In this document: piece after piece, positions 27,144 to 36,020 of the stretch
Layout of the letters: the number at the start of each line of letters is the position of its first letter
How positions within the stretch are numbered: the first letter of the stretch is position 1
The notes under the pieces: model-generated
What the model was told of the DNA's origin: nothing
The model's database searches: none
Seen by the model: the letters and a program-made list of their open reading frames with translations, nothing else
Assembly (NCBI RefSeq): GCF_039649665.1
Contig: NZ_JBDJAW010000007.1
Span: 124,001-188,000 of the forward strand
Origin: Microbispora sp. ZYX-F-249
Lineage (GTDB): Bacteria; Actinomycetota; Actinomycetes; Streptosporangiales; Streptosporangiaceae
Direction: 5' to 3'
DNA length: 64,000 nucleotides
Made by a program: the position numbers and the translations under genes

Positions 27144-27989
27144 ATGTCCTCTGTTTCCGTTGTGTCCACGCCCGCCCTCTACGGCGGCGCCGTGGGGCGC
27201 AGGGTCACCGTCCGCGACATCGCGGCCGCCAAGGAGCGCCACGAGAAGTGGCCGATGGTGACGGCGTACGACGCCATGACCGCCAAGGTGTTCGACGAGG
27301 CCGGCATCCCGGTGATGCTCGTCGGCGACTCGGCCGCCATGGTCGTCTACGGCTACGACTCGACGCTGCCCGTCACGGTCGACGACCTCATCCCGCTCAC
27401 CGCCGCGGTCGTGCGCGGCTCGTCGCGGGCGATGGTCGTGGCCGACCTGCCGTTCGGCTCCTACCAGGCCTCACCCCAGCAGGCCCTGGAGACCGCGGCC
27501 CGCTTCGTGAAGGAGGCCGGCGCGCACGCCGTCAAGCTGGAGGGCGGCCACCGGGTCCTCCCGCAGGTGGAGATGCTCGTGTCGGCCGGAATCCCGGTCA
27601 TGGCCCACCTCGGCCTGACCCCCCAGTCGGTCAACGCCTTCGGCGGCTACCGGGTGCAGGGCCGCGGCCAGGCGGGTGACGAGCTCATGGCCGACGCCAA
27701 GGCGCTGGAGCACGCGGGCGCCTTCGCCGTCGTGCTGGAGTGCGTCCCCGCCGACCTCGCCCAGCGGGTCACCACGTCGCTGAGCATCCCCACGATCGGG
27801 ATCGGGGCCGGGCCGGACACCGACGCGCAGGTCCTCGTCTGGCAGGACCTGATGGGCCTGACCCCGCGGCCCGCGAAGTTCGTGAAGAAGTACTTCGACC
27901 TGGCCGGGGAGATGGACCGGGCGATCCGGGCGTACGCCGACGAGGTCGTCTCCGGCGCCTTCCCCAGGCCCGAGCACAGCTACCGCTGA
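27144..27989 (+). CDS. panB: 3-methyl-2-oxobutanoate hydroxymethyltransferase
   Basis: Encodes 281 aa. PanB makes ketopantoate from 2-oxoisovalerate and methylenetetrahydrofolate, the first step of pantothenate synthesis, in the cytosol. Signatures are [26 protein letters not shown], the Mg-binding [35 protein letters not shown] and [25 protein letters not shown] lies 6 nt upstream of the ATG. No other pan gene is adjacent. Confidence 0.97.
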   Translation: MSSVSVVSTPALYGGAVGRRVTVRDIAAAKERHEKWPMVTAYDAMTAKVFDEAGIPVMLVGDSAAMVVYGYDSTLPVTVDDLIPLTAAVVRGSSRAMVVADLPFGSYQASPQQALETAARFVKEAGAHAVKLEGGHRVLPQVEMLVSAGIPVMAHLGLTPQSVNAFGGYRVQGRGQAGDELMADAKALEHAGAFAVVLECVPADLAQRVTTSLSIPTIGIGAGPDTDAQVLVWQDLMGLTPRPAKFVKKYFDLAGEMDRAIRAYADEVVSGAFPRPEHSYR

Positions 27990-27999
27990 CGCCCCGCCC

Positions 28000-28029
28000 G
28001 GGCGGCCGTGGCACCCGCCGCGGCCGCCC
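28000..28029. terminator. Hairpin between panB and the PLP enzyme gene
   Basis: GGGCGGCCG and CGGCCGCCC form a perfect 9-bp stem with a 12-nt loop, 11 nt after the panB stop and 17 nt before the convergent gene's stop. Confidence 0.6.
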
Positions 28030-28045
28030 TTCCCATGGAGGCGGG

Positions 28046-29224
28046 TCAGATCGCGTCGAGCGCCTGGGCGAAGTCGGCCCACAGGTCCTCGGCGTGCTCG
28101 ATGCCCACGGCCACCCGGACCGTTCCCTCGCCGATGCCCGCGGCGGCCAGGCCCGCGGCGCTCACCGTACGGTGCGACGTCGTGGCCGGGTGGAGGATCA
28201 GCGTCTCCACGCCGCCGAGCGAGGGCGCGAGCAGCGCGAGCCGGACGTTGCGCATGAACGCCTCGCCCGCCGGACGCCCTCCCGTCAGGTCGAAGGAGAA
28301 CACGCCGCCGAAGTCGGGCAGGAGCTTGGCGGCCAGCTCGTGCGACGGGTGGGAGGCCAGGCCCGGCCAGTGGACGGCGGCCACGGCCGGGTGCCCGGCG
28401 AGCCGCGTCGCGAGCACGCGGGCGTTGGCGCAGTGGCGCTCCATCCGCAGCGGCAGCGTCTGCATCCCCCGCAGGGTCAGCCACGCGGCGAACGGGTCGG
28501 CCGTCGCGCCGAGCTCCACCGCGTACGACCACACCCTGCGGTGCAGGTCCTCCGAGGCGAACACCGCGATCCCGCCGACGACGTCGGTGTGCCCGGACAG
28601 ATACTTGGTCACCGAATGCACGACGATGTCCGCGCCGTGCTCGATGGGGCGGCACAGGACCGGCGAGGCGAAGGTGTTGTCGACCACGGTGAGGATCCCG
28701 GCCTCGCGCGCCGCCGCGCACATCCCCGGCAGGTCGGCCACCTGCGTCATCGGGTTGGCGATGGTCTCCAGATACAGCAGCTTCGTCGCAGGCCGCACGG
28801 CGGCCCGTACGGCGGCGGGGTCGTCCTGCGGCACGTGGGTGACCTCGACGCCGAAGCGCTCCGCGAGGCTGTTCAGCGCCTGCGCGGTGGCGCCGTACAG
28901 CGCCGACTGGGCGATCACGTGGTCGCCCGACTTCAGCAGGCCGAGGAGCACCGCGTTGATCGCGCCCATGCCCGAGCCGGTGGCCACGGCGGCCACGCCG
29001 CCCTCCAGCCCGGCGACCGCCTCCTCCATGGCGCGGACGGTGGGATTGGAGAGCCGGCCGTACACGTACGCCCCGTCGGGCCGCCCCATGCCGTCGGCGA
29101 AGACGGCCGGGTCGTCGAAGACGAACCCCGAGGTCTGGTAGATCGGCATGGCGATCGGCCTGCTGCCCTCCGGGGTGGGCCGGGGCAGGTGGACGACGCG
29201 CGTTTCCGGATGCAGGGAGCTCAT
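28046..29224 (-). CDS. PLP-dependent trans-sulfuration enzyme (cystathionine gamma-synthase/lyase family)
   Basis: Encodes 392 aa of the Cys/Met metabolism PLP family. The N-terminal motif AYVYGRLSNPTVRAMEEAVAGLEGG, cofactor-binding ATGSGMGAI, DNTFASPVLCRPIEHGADIVVHSVTKYLSGHTD (Schiff-base Lys) and SLGGVETLILHPATTSH are all seen. Members interconvert cysteine, homocysteine and methionine derivatives. Gamma-lyase, gamma-synthase and sulfhydrylase cannot be told apart here, and no cognate acyltransferase gene is nearby. Confidence 0.92.
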   Translation of the reverse strand: MSSLHPETRVVHLPRPTPEGSRPIAMPIYQTSGFVFDDPAVFADGMGRPDGAYVYGRLSNPTVRAMEEAVAGLEGGVAAVATGSGMGAINAVLLGLLKSGDHVIAQSALYGATAQALNSLAERFGVEVTHVPQDDPAAVRAAVRPATKLLYLETIANPMTQVADLPGMCAAAREAGILTVVDNTFASPVLCRPIEHGADIVVHSVTKYLSGHTDVVGGIAVFASEDLHRRVWSYAVELGATADPFAAWLTLRGMQTLPLRMERHCANARVLATRLAGHPAVAAVHWPGLASHPSHELAAKLLPDFGGVFSFDLTGGRPAGEAFMRNVRLALLAPSLGGVETLILHPATTSHRTVSAAGLAAAGIGEGTVRVAVGIEHAEDLWADFAQALDAI

Positions 29225-29337
29225 GCCGTCCAGAATGACCCAGAAAAGCCGCTCTTGTCAGATTGGTCCATTGGCGATCGGTTACGCGTCGAGCGGAGGA
29301 GGGTTCCTTCTCCACCGCGCATGGTGAGGATGAGGTG

Positions 29338-30018
29338 GTGGATGTCAGCTTCCTCCTCGTGCACAGTCCCTCCGTCGGCCCCTCGACCTGGGCCCCGGTC
29401 GCCGAGACCCTGCGGGCGCGCGGGCACACCGCCGTGGTGCCCCCGCTGACCGACGTGACGACGGGCCCGCCGCCGTACTGGCCGAGGGTGGTGAGCGAGG
29501 TGGCGGCGAGCGCGCCGCGCGGGCCGCTCGCCGTCGTGGCGCACAGCAACGCCGGGCTGTTCGTGCCGCTGATCGCGCAGGCCCTCGCCGGGCAGGTCGC
29601 CGCGTGCCTGTTCGTCGACGCCGCCCTGCCGCCGCGCAGGGGCGTCTGCCGGGCGGCGGAGCCGGAGCACCTCGCCTTCCTGCGCGGCCTCGCCGACGAC
29701 GCGGGCGTCCTGCCCCGCTGGACCGACTGGTGGCCCGCGGACGACGTCGCCGCCCTCCTGCCCGACCCGGTGGTCCGGCAGGTGGTCGTGGCCGAGCAGG
29801 CGCGGCTGCCCCTCGCGTACTACCTGGAGGAGATCCCGGTGCCGGCCCGGTGGGACCATCTCAGGAGCGGCTACCTGTGGTTCGCGGACGCGTACGCCCC
29901 CCTCGCCCACGAGGCCGGGGAGCGGGGCTGGCCGGTGGCCCGCATCCCCGGTGAGCACCTGCACCAGCTCGTGGCCCCCGAGGCGGTGGCCGACTGGCTC
30001 GTCGCCACCGCCGTGTGA
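29338..30018 (+). CDS. Alpha/beta hydrolase (EstE/salicylate-esterase-like)
   Basis: About 226 aa from one of two adjacent GTG codons at 29335/29338 (TGAGGA 4-7 nt upstream). The N-terminus FLLVHSPSVGPSTWAPVAETLRARGH is typical of the methylesterase-like branch. The nucleophile elbow is VVAHSNAGLFVPLI, a Ser flanked by Asn rather than the usual Met, and the catalytic His is probably in GEHLHQLVAPE. Substrate unknown. Its stop lies 3 nt from the convergent F420 reductase stop. Confidence 0.8.
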   Translation: MDVSFLLVHSPSVGPSTWAPVAETLRARGHTAVVPPLTDVTTGPPPYWPRVVSEVAASAPRGPLAVVAHSNAGLFVPLIAQALAGQVAACLFVDAALPPRRGVCRAAEPEHLAFLRGLADDAGVLPRWTDWWPADDVAALLPDPVVRQVVVAEQARLPLAYYLEEIPVPARWDHLRSGYLWFADAYAPLAHEAGERGWPVARIPGEHLHQLVAPEAVADWLVATAV

Positions 30019-30021
30019 GGC

Positions 30022-30693
30022 TCAGACGTCGGTGACCCGGATGCCCGCGTGGGCCTTGTAGCGGCGGTTGATCGAGATCAGGTTCGCCGTGAACGCCTCG
30101 ACCTGCTGGGCGTTGCGCAGGCGGCCCGCGTAGACGCCGCGGGCGCCGGGGATGCGGCCGGCGAGCGCGCGCACCACGTCGGTGGCCTCGCGGTCGTCGC
30201 CGAGCACGAGCACGTCGAGGTCGATCTCCGCCACCGAGGGGTCGAGCAGCAGCACCGCCGACACGTGGTGGAAGGCCGCGACGACCCGGCTGCCGGTCAG
30301 CACCGCCGCCGCCTGCTGCGCCGCGCTCCCCTCCTCCACCGGCAGCGCGTACGCCCCCCGCTTGTCGAAGCCGAGCGGGTTGACGCAGTCCACCACGATC
30401 TTGCCGGTGAGCGGCTCGCGCAGGGACTCCAGCAGGGCCTTGTGCCCCTCCCAGGGCACCGCGACGATCACGACGTCCGCCTCGGCCGCCACCTCGGCGT
30501 TGGCGGCCCCGCGTACGCCGATCTCACGCGCCGCCTCCTCGGCGCGCTCGGCGCTGCGCGAGCCGATCAGCACGGTGTTTCCGGCCATCGAGAACCGGCG
30601 GGCCAGCCCCTTGCCCTGGTCGCCGGTCCCACCCAGGATGCCGATGGTCAGCGCGGAGACGTCCGGGAGATCTGCGGTGGTGTGCTCAGCCAT
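30022..30693 (-). CDS. npdG: F420H2:NADP oxidoreductase (NADPH-dependent F420 reductase)
   Basis: Encodes 223 aa. The N-terminal Rossmann motif TIGILGGTGDQGKGLARRF is followed by the NADP-phosphate-binding VLIGSRSAERAEEAA and VVIVAVPWEGHKALLESL. The middle segment VVDCVNPLGFDKRGAYALPVEEGSAAQQAAAVL and the C-terminal ARNAQQVEAFT-like helix match the F420-dependent NADP reductase family. The enzyme exchanges hydride between F420 and NADP in the cytosol and implies that the organism makes F420. Confidence 0.93.
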   Translation of the reverse strand: MAEHTTADLPDVSALTIGILGGTGDQGKGLARRFSMAGNTVLIGSRSAERAEEAAREIGVRGAANAEVAAEADVVIVAVPWEGHKALLESLREPLTGKIVVDCVNPLGFDKRGAYALPVEEGSAAQQAAAVLTGSRVVAAFHHVSAVLLLDPSVAEIDLDVLVLGDDREATDVVRALAGRIPGARGVYAGRLRNAQQVEAFTANLISINRRYKAHAGIRVTDV

Positions 30694-30792
30694 GGCTCAG
30701 ATCATGCCAGCAGGCCGCCGCCGGGAGCGGCCCGGGCCCGATCCGTGGGACCCGATCCGTGGAGACCCGAGAGGCACGGGCGGCCCGGTGCT

Positions 30793-31563
30793 TCACACGT
30801 CCAGACGGCGATACCCGGACACCGCGACGGCGATCAGGACGGCGGTCCACGCCGTGAGGAGCACCGCGCCGTGCACCGGTGTCACCGTGCCCGCTTCGTC
30901 GGCCGGTGGGAACCACATGGCGAATCCGGCACTGTCCGGAAGGTATTTCGCCGCGGAGACGTGGTCGCGCAGGAGCGGTCCGGCGATGAAGAGATAGCCC
31001 AGCAGGACGACGGCCGCCGCGAGCGTCCGGCGCACGAGGGCGCCGACGGCCGCGCTGATCAGCGTCGTCAGCGTGAGGTACGCGGCCGCACCGCTCAGCG
31101 CCCCCGCAGCACGGCCCGCGGTCACGGGCGCGGCGGTGCCGCCGAGCACGGCCGCCGCGATGACCACCCCGGACGCGGCCGCGATCGCCGCGGCGGGAAG
31201 CACGACGATCGCCAACGCGAGGTGCTTGGCGGTGAGCTGGAGGGCGCGGCGGGGCATCGCGGTCAGCGTGGTCCGGATCTGCCCGCCGGTGTACTCGGAG
31301 CAGGCGGCGAGCACACCGAGGATGACGAAGCCGGCCTGCGTGTAGCCGATCGGAGCCAGTCCGATGTCGGGGACGCTCGTGGTGCCGGTGGAACCGTGGA
31401 GACCGGCGGCCGTGTACGCGATCGCGAGGACCGGGTTCACCACCAGAGTGCCTCCCAGCGTCAGCCAGGTCGCCGGAAGGGACACGAGCTTCGACAGCTC
31501 CGCCACGAGCGCCTGAACCGCTTCCCTGCCGCGGGTGCGAGTCGCCTGCCTGGGAACGGTCAT
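30793..31563 (-). CDS. ABC-2-type permease subunit (last gene of exporter operon)
   Basis: Encodes 256 aa with about six spans. It carries the ABC-2 permease pattern LVAELSKLVSLPATWLTLGGTLV and SEYTGGQIRTTLTAMPRR. Its start overlaps the stop of the upstream permease gene by 4 nt (ATGA), indicating translational coupling. It pairs with that permease as the membrane part of an exporter of unknown substrate. Confidence 0.85.
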   Translation of the reverse strand: MTVPRQATRTRGREAVQALVAELSKLVSLPATWLTLGGTLVVNPVLAIAYTAAGLHGSTGTTSVPDIGLAPIGYTQAGFVILGVLAACSEYTGGQIRTTLTAMPRRALQLTAKHLALAIVVLPAAAIAAASGVVIAAAVLGGTAAPVTAGRAAGALSGAAAYLTLTTLISAAVGALVRRTLAAAVVLLGYLFIAGPLLRDHVSAAKYLPDSAGFAMWFPPADEAGTVTPVHGAVLLTAWTAVLIAVAVSGYRRLDV

Positions 31564-32324
31564 GCGTCCCTCCGCGTGAACGCGATCGCGGCGATCACGA
31601 GCAGCGCCGTCACCCAGGCGGTCATCACCAGGCCGCCGGTCAGCGGACCGATCTCGGCGGTGCTGCCGGCGAGATCACGGATGAACATGCGGACCCCGGC
31701 CATGTCCGGCAGGTAGTTCGCCGGCGGCGCGATCCTCGTCAGCAGGTAGGTGACGGAGACGACCGAGGTGTTCGCGACGAGCACCGCGAGCGGAACGACC
31801 CCGTGGCGGGTGAGCACGGTGATCCCGGCGGCGAGGAGCGCGGTGTACGTCCAGTAGCAGGCGACACCGGCCAGCCGTGGGACGTCGCCCGCTCCCAGTG
31901 CCGGGGCGTGCTCGCCGAGCACCACGCGGACGACGCCCATGGTGGTCCCCGCCGCGATGATCGCGAGCATCGCGGCGCCGATCGCGATCGCGGCCGTTTT
32001 CGCGAGCAGGAACCGGAGGCGGGAGGGGACGGCGGTCAGGCTGGTGGTGATCTGCCGCCCGCCTCCGGATTCCGCGCTCTCGGTGACGTACTCGCTGCTG
32101 ACCGCGACGACGCCGAGGATGATCGCCCCCACCACGCCGAAGGCCAGTTCCTGATAGCCGGTGTCGATCGGAGCGGTCACCGCGGCCCCCCGGTCGATCG
32201 CGCCGAGGGCCGAGGACGCGGTGATCGCGGCGACCACGCCCGGCACGAGCACCCCGGCCGCCGTCGCGGCCCACACCGCCGGCAGGGAGGCGAGCTTCGA
32301 GGCCTCGGCCGCGAGCGCCTTCAC
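31560..32324 (-). CDS. ABC-2-type permease subunit
   Basis: Encodes 254 aa with about six spans. The sequence AEASKLASLPAVWAATAAGVLVPGVV and the central SEYVTE...GRQITTSLTAVPSRLRFL mirror the downstream permease, so the two are diverged copies that likely form a heterodimer. Its start overlaps the ATPase stop by 4 nt. Confidence 0.85.
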   Translation of the reverse strand: MKALAAEASKLASLPAVWAATAAGVLVPGVVAAITASSALGAIDRGAAVTAPIDTGYQELAFGVVGAIILGVVAVSSEYVTESAESGGGRQITTSLTAVPSRLRFLLAKTAAIAIGAAMLAIIAAGTTMGVVRVVLGEHAPALGAGDVPRLAGVACYWTYTALLAAGITVLTRHGVVPLAVLVANTSVVSVTYLLTRIAPPANYLPDMAGVRMFIRDLAGSTAEIGPLTGGLVMTAWVTALLVIAAIAFTRRDA

Positions 32325-33025
32325 GGCGCACCACCGGTGGTGCGGGCGAAGAACGCGTCCTCGAGGGTGCGGTGGGTGCCGGTGACCTCGCCGAGGGTGC
32401 CGTCCGCCACGACCTTGCCCTCGTTGACGATCACGACGTCGTCCACCGTCTCCGCGAGTTCCCCGACCAGGTGGCTGGACAGCAGCACGGTCCCGCCGGA
32501 CGCGGCGCGTTCACGCAGGAAGGTCCTGATCCACCGGATGCCGTCCGGATCCAGCCCGTTCACCGGCTCGTCCAGCACCAGGATCTCCGGATCGCCGAGC
32601 AGCGCCGTCGCCAGCCCGAGCCGGCGCCCCATGCCGAGGGAGTAACCGCCGACCCGCTTCGACGCGGCGTTCGTCAGGCCCACGACCTCGAGCACCTCGT
32701 CGATACGCGCACGCGGCAGTCCCGCCGAGCGAGCCACCCAGCGCAGGTGCGCCCGGCCAGTCCGCGCCCGGTGCGCGCCGGAGCCGTCCAGCATGGCCCC
32801 GACCATGGACAGCGGGTCACGAAGCTTCGCGAACGGGACGGAACCGATGAGCGCCGTGCCGGAGGTCGCCCGGTCCAGGCCGAGCAGAATGCGCAACGTC
32901 GAGCTCTTGCCCGCACCGTTCGGGCCGAGGAATCCCGTCACCCTCCCGGGGCGGGCCCGGAAGCTGATGCCGCTCAGGATCTGCCGGGAACCGCGCCGCT
33001 TGACGAGGTGGTCGATCGTAATCAT
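32321..33025 (-). CDS. ABC transporter ATP-binding protein
   Basis: About 234 aa from the ATG at 33025 (MITIDHLVKRRGSRQILSG), with weak RBS evidence; an ATG at 33061 is an alternative. Walker A is GPNGAGKS, the signature loop is YSLGMGRRLGLA, Walker B is EILVLDEPVNGLDPDG, followed by an H-loop (LLSSHLVGEL). This is the drug/antibiotic exporter (DrrA/NatA-like) class. It is the first gene of the three-gene exporter operon and divergent from a two-component system that may regulate it. Confidence 0.92.
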   Translation of the reverse strand: MITIDHLVKRRGSRQILSGISFRARPGRVTGFLGPNGAGKSSTLRILLGLDRATSGTALIGSVPFAKLRDPLSMVGAMLDGSGAHRARTGRAHLRWVARSAGLPRARIDEVLEVVGLTNAASKRVGGYSLGMGRRLGLATALLGDPEILVLDEPVNGLDPDGIRWIRTFLRERAASGGTVLLSSHLVGELAETVDDVVIVNEGKVVADGTLGEVTGTHRTLEDAFFARTTGGAP

Positions 33026-33144
33026 GTCCACAGGTGTACGCGGAGCGTCGTCTCCGGTCATCGGCCCGACGACCGTACTCGTTCCCGCGGCTCGGACCCG
33101 GGCCTCTCGGACCCTGGTCCGATGTGCGGATCGAGCAGAGTCCT

Positions 33145-33150
33145 TAGATT
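33145..33150 (+). promoter_or_regulatory. Candidate -10 element, leaderless kinase gene
   Basis: TAGATT is followed by TGGAAC and the ATG at 33157, a 6-nt gap that would put the transcription start on the ATG. The upstream gap also serves the divergent ABC operon. Confidence 0.35.
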
Positions 33151-33156
33151 TGGAAC

Positions 33157-34023
33157 ATGGAGGCCGATCACGCGTTTCCGAGACATGGGCGGCGAGTCTG
33201 GCCACTGGCCGTCGCCGTCAACGTCGTGCTGTTGCTCGCCCTTCTCGCGGTCGGCCGCGGGGGTCTCGCCGCGGTCGTCCTCCCCGTCGTCATCGCCGCG
33301 CTGGCGTTGGCGGTCACCGTGTGGGCGGCGTCCGGCGCACGCCGGCAGCGGGTCGCGTACGAAGCGCGGCTCGCGGCGTGGGCCGGCGAACGCGCGGCAC
33401 AGGCCGAACGACTCCGGATCGCGCGGGAGCTGCACGACATCGTCTCCCACGGCCTCGGCCTGATCACCGTACGGGCGAGCGCGGCACGCTATCCCGGCAC
33501 CGGCGACGACGCCTCCGCGGCGCTGTCGGACATCGAGCGCATCGGACGGCAGACCACGACGGAGCTACGCCGCATGCTCAACGTGCTGCGTGACTCGGCC
33601 GCTGCGGCCGCACCCCTGCGGCCCGCGGACTCCCTCAGGGACCTGCCTGCCATCGTCGAGGACGCCGAGAGGGCGGGCCCGGCCGTCACTGTAGAACTCG
33701 GCGAGATCGACGACATCAGCTCCGGGGCACAGCTCGCGGTCTGCTCCGTCGTGCGCGAGGCCCTCACGAACACCGCGCGGCACGCGGGGCCGACCAGCGC
33801 GAACGTGTACGTCCATCGCGACGGCGACTGGATCGTCACCAGCGTCTGGGACGAAGGCCCGGTGGACGGATGGACCCCGCACGCGGGAGCCGGGCACGGA
33901 ATCGAGGGCCTGCGGGAACGCGTCACCGCGATCGGCGGGACCTTCGAAGCCGGGCGCGCCGGGAACGGTTTTCGCGTCACCGCCCGTATTCCCGAGGCTC
34001 GGATGCCATGGAAGACCGCGTGA
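33157..34023 (+). CDS. Sensor histidine kinase (HisKA_3/NarL-type)
   Basis: Encodes 288 aa. Two N-terminal spans (about residues 15-60) with a very short loop suggest sensing within the membrane. The H-box ERLRIARELHDIVSHGLGLI contains the phospho-His, and the C-terminal HATPase shows REALTNTARHAG and GAGHGIEGLRERV. The final codons overlap the start of the response regulator gene. Divergence from an ABC exporter suggests it responds to a drug or envelope stress handled by that exporter. Confidence 0.92.
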   Translation: MEADHAFPRHGRRVWPLAVAVNVVLLLALLAVGRGGLAAVVLPVVIAALALAVTVWAASGARRQRVAYEARLAAWAGERAAQAERLRIARELHDIVSHGLGLITVRASAARYPGTGDDASAALSDIERIGRQTTTELRRMLNVLRDSAAAAAPLRPADSLRDLPAIVEDAERAGPAVTVELGEIDDISSGAQLAVCSVVREALTNTARHAGPTSANVYVHRDGDWIVTSVWDEGPVDGWTPHAGAGHGIEGLRERVTAIGGTFEAGRAGNGFRVTARIPEARMPWKTA

Positions 34024-34682
34024 CTCCGATTCGCGTCGTCATCGCCGACGATCAGCCCCTGCTGCGCCACAGCCTCGCCGCCGTCATCGACGCCAATCAC
34101 GACATGACGGTGGCCGGTGAGGCGGGCACCGGCGACGAGGTCGTCAGGCTGAGCGCCGAACTGCGTCCCGACGTCGTGCTCATGGACATCCGGATGCCGG
34201 GTGCCGATGGAATCGCGGCCACCCGCCGCGTCATGGCCGACGCGGACGCCGGATCCGTGAAGGTCATCGTGCTCACGATGTTCGAGTTCGACGAGTATGT
34301 CCGCGCCGCTCTCCACGCCGGCGCCAGCGGCTTCCTCCTCAAGGATTCCCACCCCGACACGCTCCTTGACGCGATCCGCCGGACTCACCGGGGCGAGTCG
34401 CTGTTCGCCCCGCAGGTCCTCGCCCGCATGATCGAGGCCTACATCGCCCAGCCACCGCGCGCGAAGCCCGCGCGCCTGGACGCTCTCACCGAACGGGAGA
34501 CCGAGGTTCTCGCCCTGGTCGCTCACGGGCTGTCCAACGACGAGATCGCCGCGAGGCTCACGATCTCGATCAAGACCGTCAAGACCCACATCGGCAATCT
34601 GCTGAGCAAACTCCGGGCACGCGATCGCGCGCACCTGGTCATCGCGGCCTACGAGGCCGGCCTCGTCCGCGCGGCCCGCTGA
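34020..34682 (+). CDS. NarL/LuxR-type response regulator
   Basis: Encodes 220 aa from the GTG at 34020, which overlaps the kinase stop as GTGA; ATG 34008 is an alternative. The receiver domain has DDQ near the start, phospho-Asp in VVLMDIRMPGADG and Lys in FLLKDSHPD. The C-terminal LuxR HTH is LTERETEVLALVAHGLSNDEIAARLTISIKTVKTHIGNLLSKL. It is the cognate partner of the overlapping kinase gene and likely acts on the divergent ABC operon. Confidence 0.94.
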   Translation: MTPIRVVIADDQPLLRHSLAAVIDANHDMTVAGEAGTGDEVVRLSAELRPDVVLMDIRMPGADGIAATRRVMADADAGSVKVIVLTMFEFDEYVRAALHAGASGFLLKDSHPDTLLDAIRRTHRGESLFAPQVLARMIEAYIAQPPRAKPARLDALTERETEVLALVAHGLSNDEIAARLTISIKTVKTHIGNLLSKLRARDRAHLVIAAYEAGLVRAAR

Positions 34683-34706
34683 CGCGCGCGGGCGACCGGC
34701 CACCGG

Positions 34707-34736
34707 CCGGCGGTCCCACCTCCGGGAGACCGCCGG
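34707..34736. terminator. Hairpin between response regulator and lipase genes
   Basis: CCGGCGGTC and GACCGCCGG form a perfect 9-bp stem with a 12-nt loop between two convergent genes. Confidence 0.6.
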
Positions 34737-34749
34737 CGGGGACTCGGGG

Positions 34750-35898
34750 TCAGCAGTTGGGGATGGCGGGGAGGCCGGCGACGCGGGTGGCGAGCCAGGC
34801 GACCGCCAGCGGCCCGCCCTCGACCGCGCCGAGCACGTGGCTGCCGGCAGGCAGGCCGGTCCACAGGACGTTCACGCCCCGCGCGCAGTACTCCTTGCGC
34901 AGGGTCCTGCCCACCTCGTACGGGATGATCTCGTCGCCCTTGGCGTGGTAGAGGAACAGCGGCACCCGCGGCGCGGACGCGCCGAGGCGGTTCTCGGCGA
35001 GGCGGGCCCGCCAGTCCGGCAGGTTCATGACGTCGGCGGTGGTGAAGTCCGCCAGGCGCCGTCCGTCGAACCTGGCGCGCAGGTCGCTCACGCAGTCGTC
35101 GCGCGCGTCCCCGAACAGGGCCGCGCCCTCGGGGGTCAGGTAGCTCTCGAGGTTCAGCTCCGGATAGGCGGCGTCCAGCCCGATGCCGGCCGCCGCGGCG
35201 AGCCCGAAGTCGCCCGTGCCGTCCAGGTGATCGGCCACCGCCCGCAGGTCGGCGGGCACGCCGCCCGCCGCGACGCCCTTGAGCCGCAGTTCGGGCGCGT
35301 ACGACGGCTGCAGCTGGGCGGCCCAGGCCGCCGAGGCCCCGCCCTGCGAGTAGCCCATGACCACGACGGGGGCGGTGGCGGACAGGTTCGCGTCCGGCAC
35401 CCGCGCCGCCGCCCTGATGGAATCGAGCACGGCGTGCCCCTGGGACAGGCCCGCCATGTACGTGTGGTCGCCCGGCGTGCCGAGACCCTCGTAGTCGGTC
35501 ATCGCGACGGCCCAGCCCTTGAGCAGCATCAGGCTCACGATGGCGAGCTCGGCCTCGGTGCCGTTCGCCATGGCGGCCGACGGCGCGCACCGGTCGCCCA
35601 TGCCGTGCGTCCCGACGGCGTACCCGGCGATGGGCCGCTTGCCGAGCGGATACGGGGCGTCGGGAACGAGCAGGGTGCCCGAGACGACGTTCGGCTCCCC
35701 GGTGGCGGACGTGGACCGGTAGCGGAGATGCCAGGCCTTCACCGGCACCTCCAGCAGCTTGCCGGGGAGGAGATAGACGGTCGTGCGGCCGGCTTCGACG
35801 ACGTCCCCGGCGGAGGTCGCGTGTGCGGTGCCGATGAGCGCGGGCAGCAGGAGAAGAGCCCCGATCATGGACAGGGTGGCGCGAACACGAAGGTTCAT
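34750..35898 (-). CDS. Secreted LIP-family lipase/esterase
   Basis: Encodes 382 aa from the ATG at 35898 (GGAAGG about 8 nt upstream). A Sec signal peptide (MNLRVRATLSMIGALLLLPALIGTAHA) precedes a secretory-lipase (PF03583-like) domain. The catalytic elbow is VVVMGYSQGGASAAWAA. The acid is probably in FLYHAKGDEIIPYEVG and the histidine in LPAGSHVLGAV. Cysteines at DDCVSDL, KEYCARG and the C-terminal PNC may form disulfides. It likely hydrolyses extracellular lipids or esters. Confidence 0.9.
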   Translation of the reverse strand: MNLRVRATLSMIGALLLLPALIGTAHATSAGDVVEAGRTTVYLLPGKLLEVPVKAWHLRYRSTSATGEPNVVSGTLLVPDAPYPLGKRPIAGYAVGTHGMGDRCAPSAAMANGTEAELAIVSLMLLKGWAVAMTDYEGLGTPGDHTYMAGLSQGHAVLDSIRAAARVPDANLSATAPVVVMGYSQGGASAAWAAQLQPSYAPELRLKGVAAGGVPADLRAVADHLDGTGDFGLAAAAGIGLDAAYPELNLESYLTPEGAALFGDARDDCVSDLRARFDGRRLADFTTADVMNLPDWRARLAENRLGASAPRVPLFLYHAKGDEIIPYEVGRTLRKEYCARGVNVLWTGLPAGSHVLGAVEGGPLAVAWLATRVAGLPAIPNC

Positions 35899-35952
35899 AG
35901 AGCCGCCTTCCGGCTGTTGGATCACATTCCAAAATCGGCGCCGTGGGCTGAT

Positions 35953-35970
35953 CGTTACCTGGGGGTAACG
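35953..35970. promoter_or_regulatory. Perfect inverted repeat between lipase and SIS-like genes
   Basis: CGTTACC-TGGG-GGTAACG sits 54 nt upstream of the lipase start and 50 nt upstream of the divergent gene. Its position suits an operator for either gene. Confidence 0.45.
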
Positions 35971-36020
35971 GTGTGTCAAGGACCCAATCGGCGGGACTTC
36001 ACGCGCTTGTGTCAGGCACC

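Noticed and set aside
28046-29224. Assigning the PLP enzyme as metB, metY or mgl
   Set aside because: Family members share the motifs seen and no neighbouring gene distinguishes the reactions.
30737-30762. Direct repeat CCCGATCCGTGG in two copies
   Set aside because: It is short, GC-rich and placed between unrelated genes; probably chance or minor slippage.
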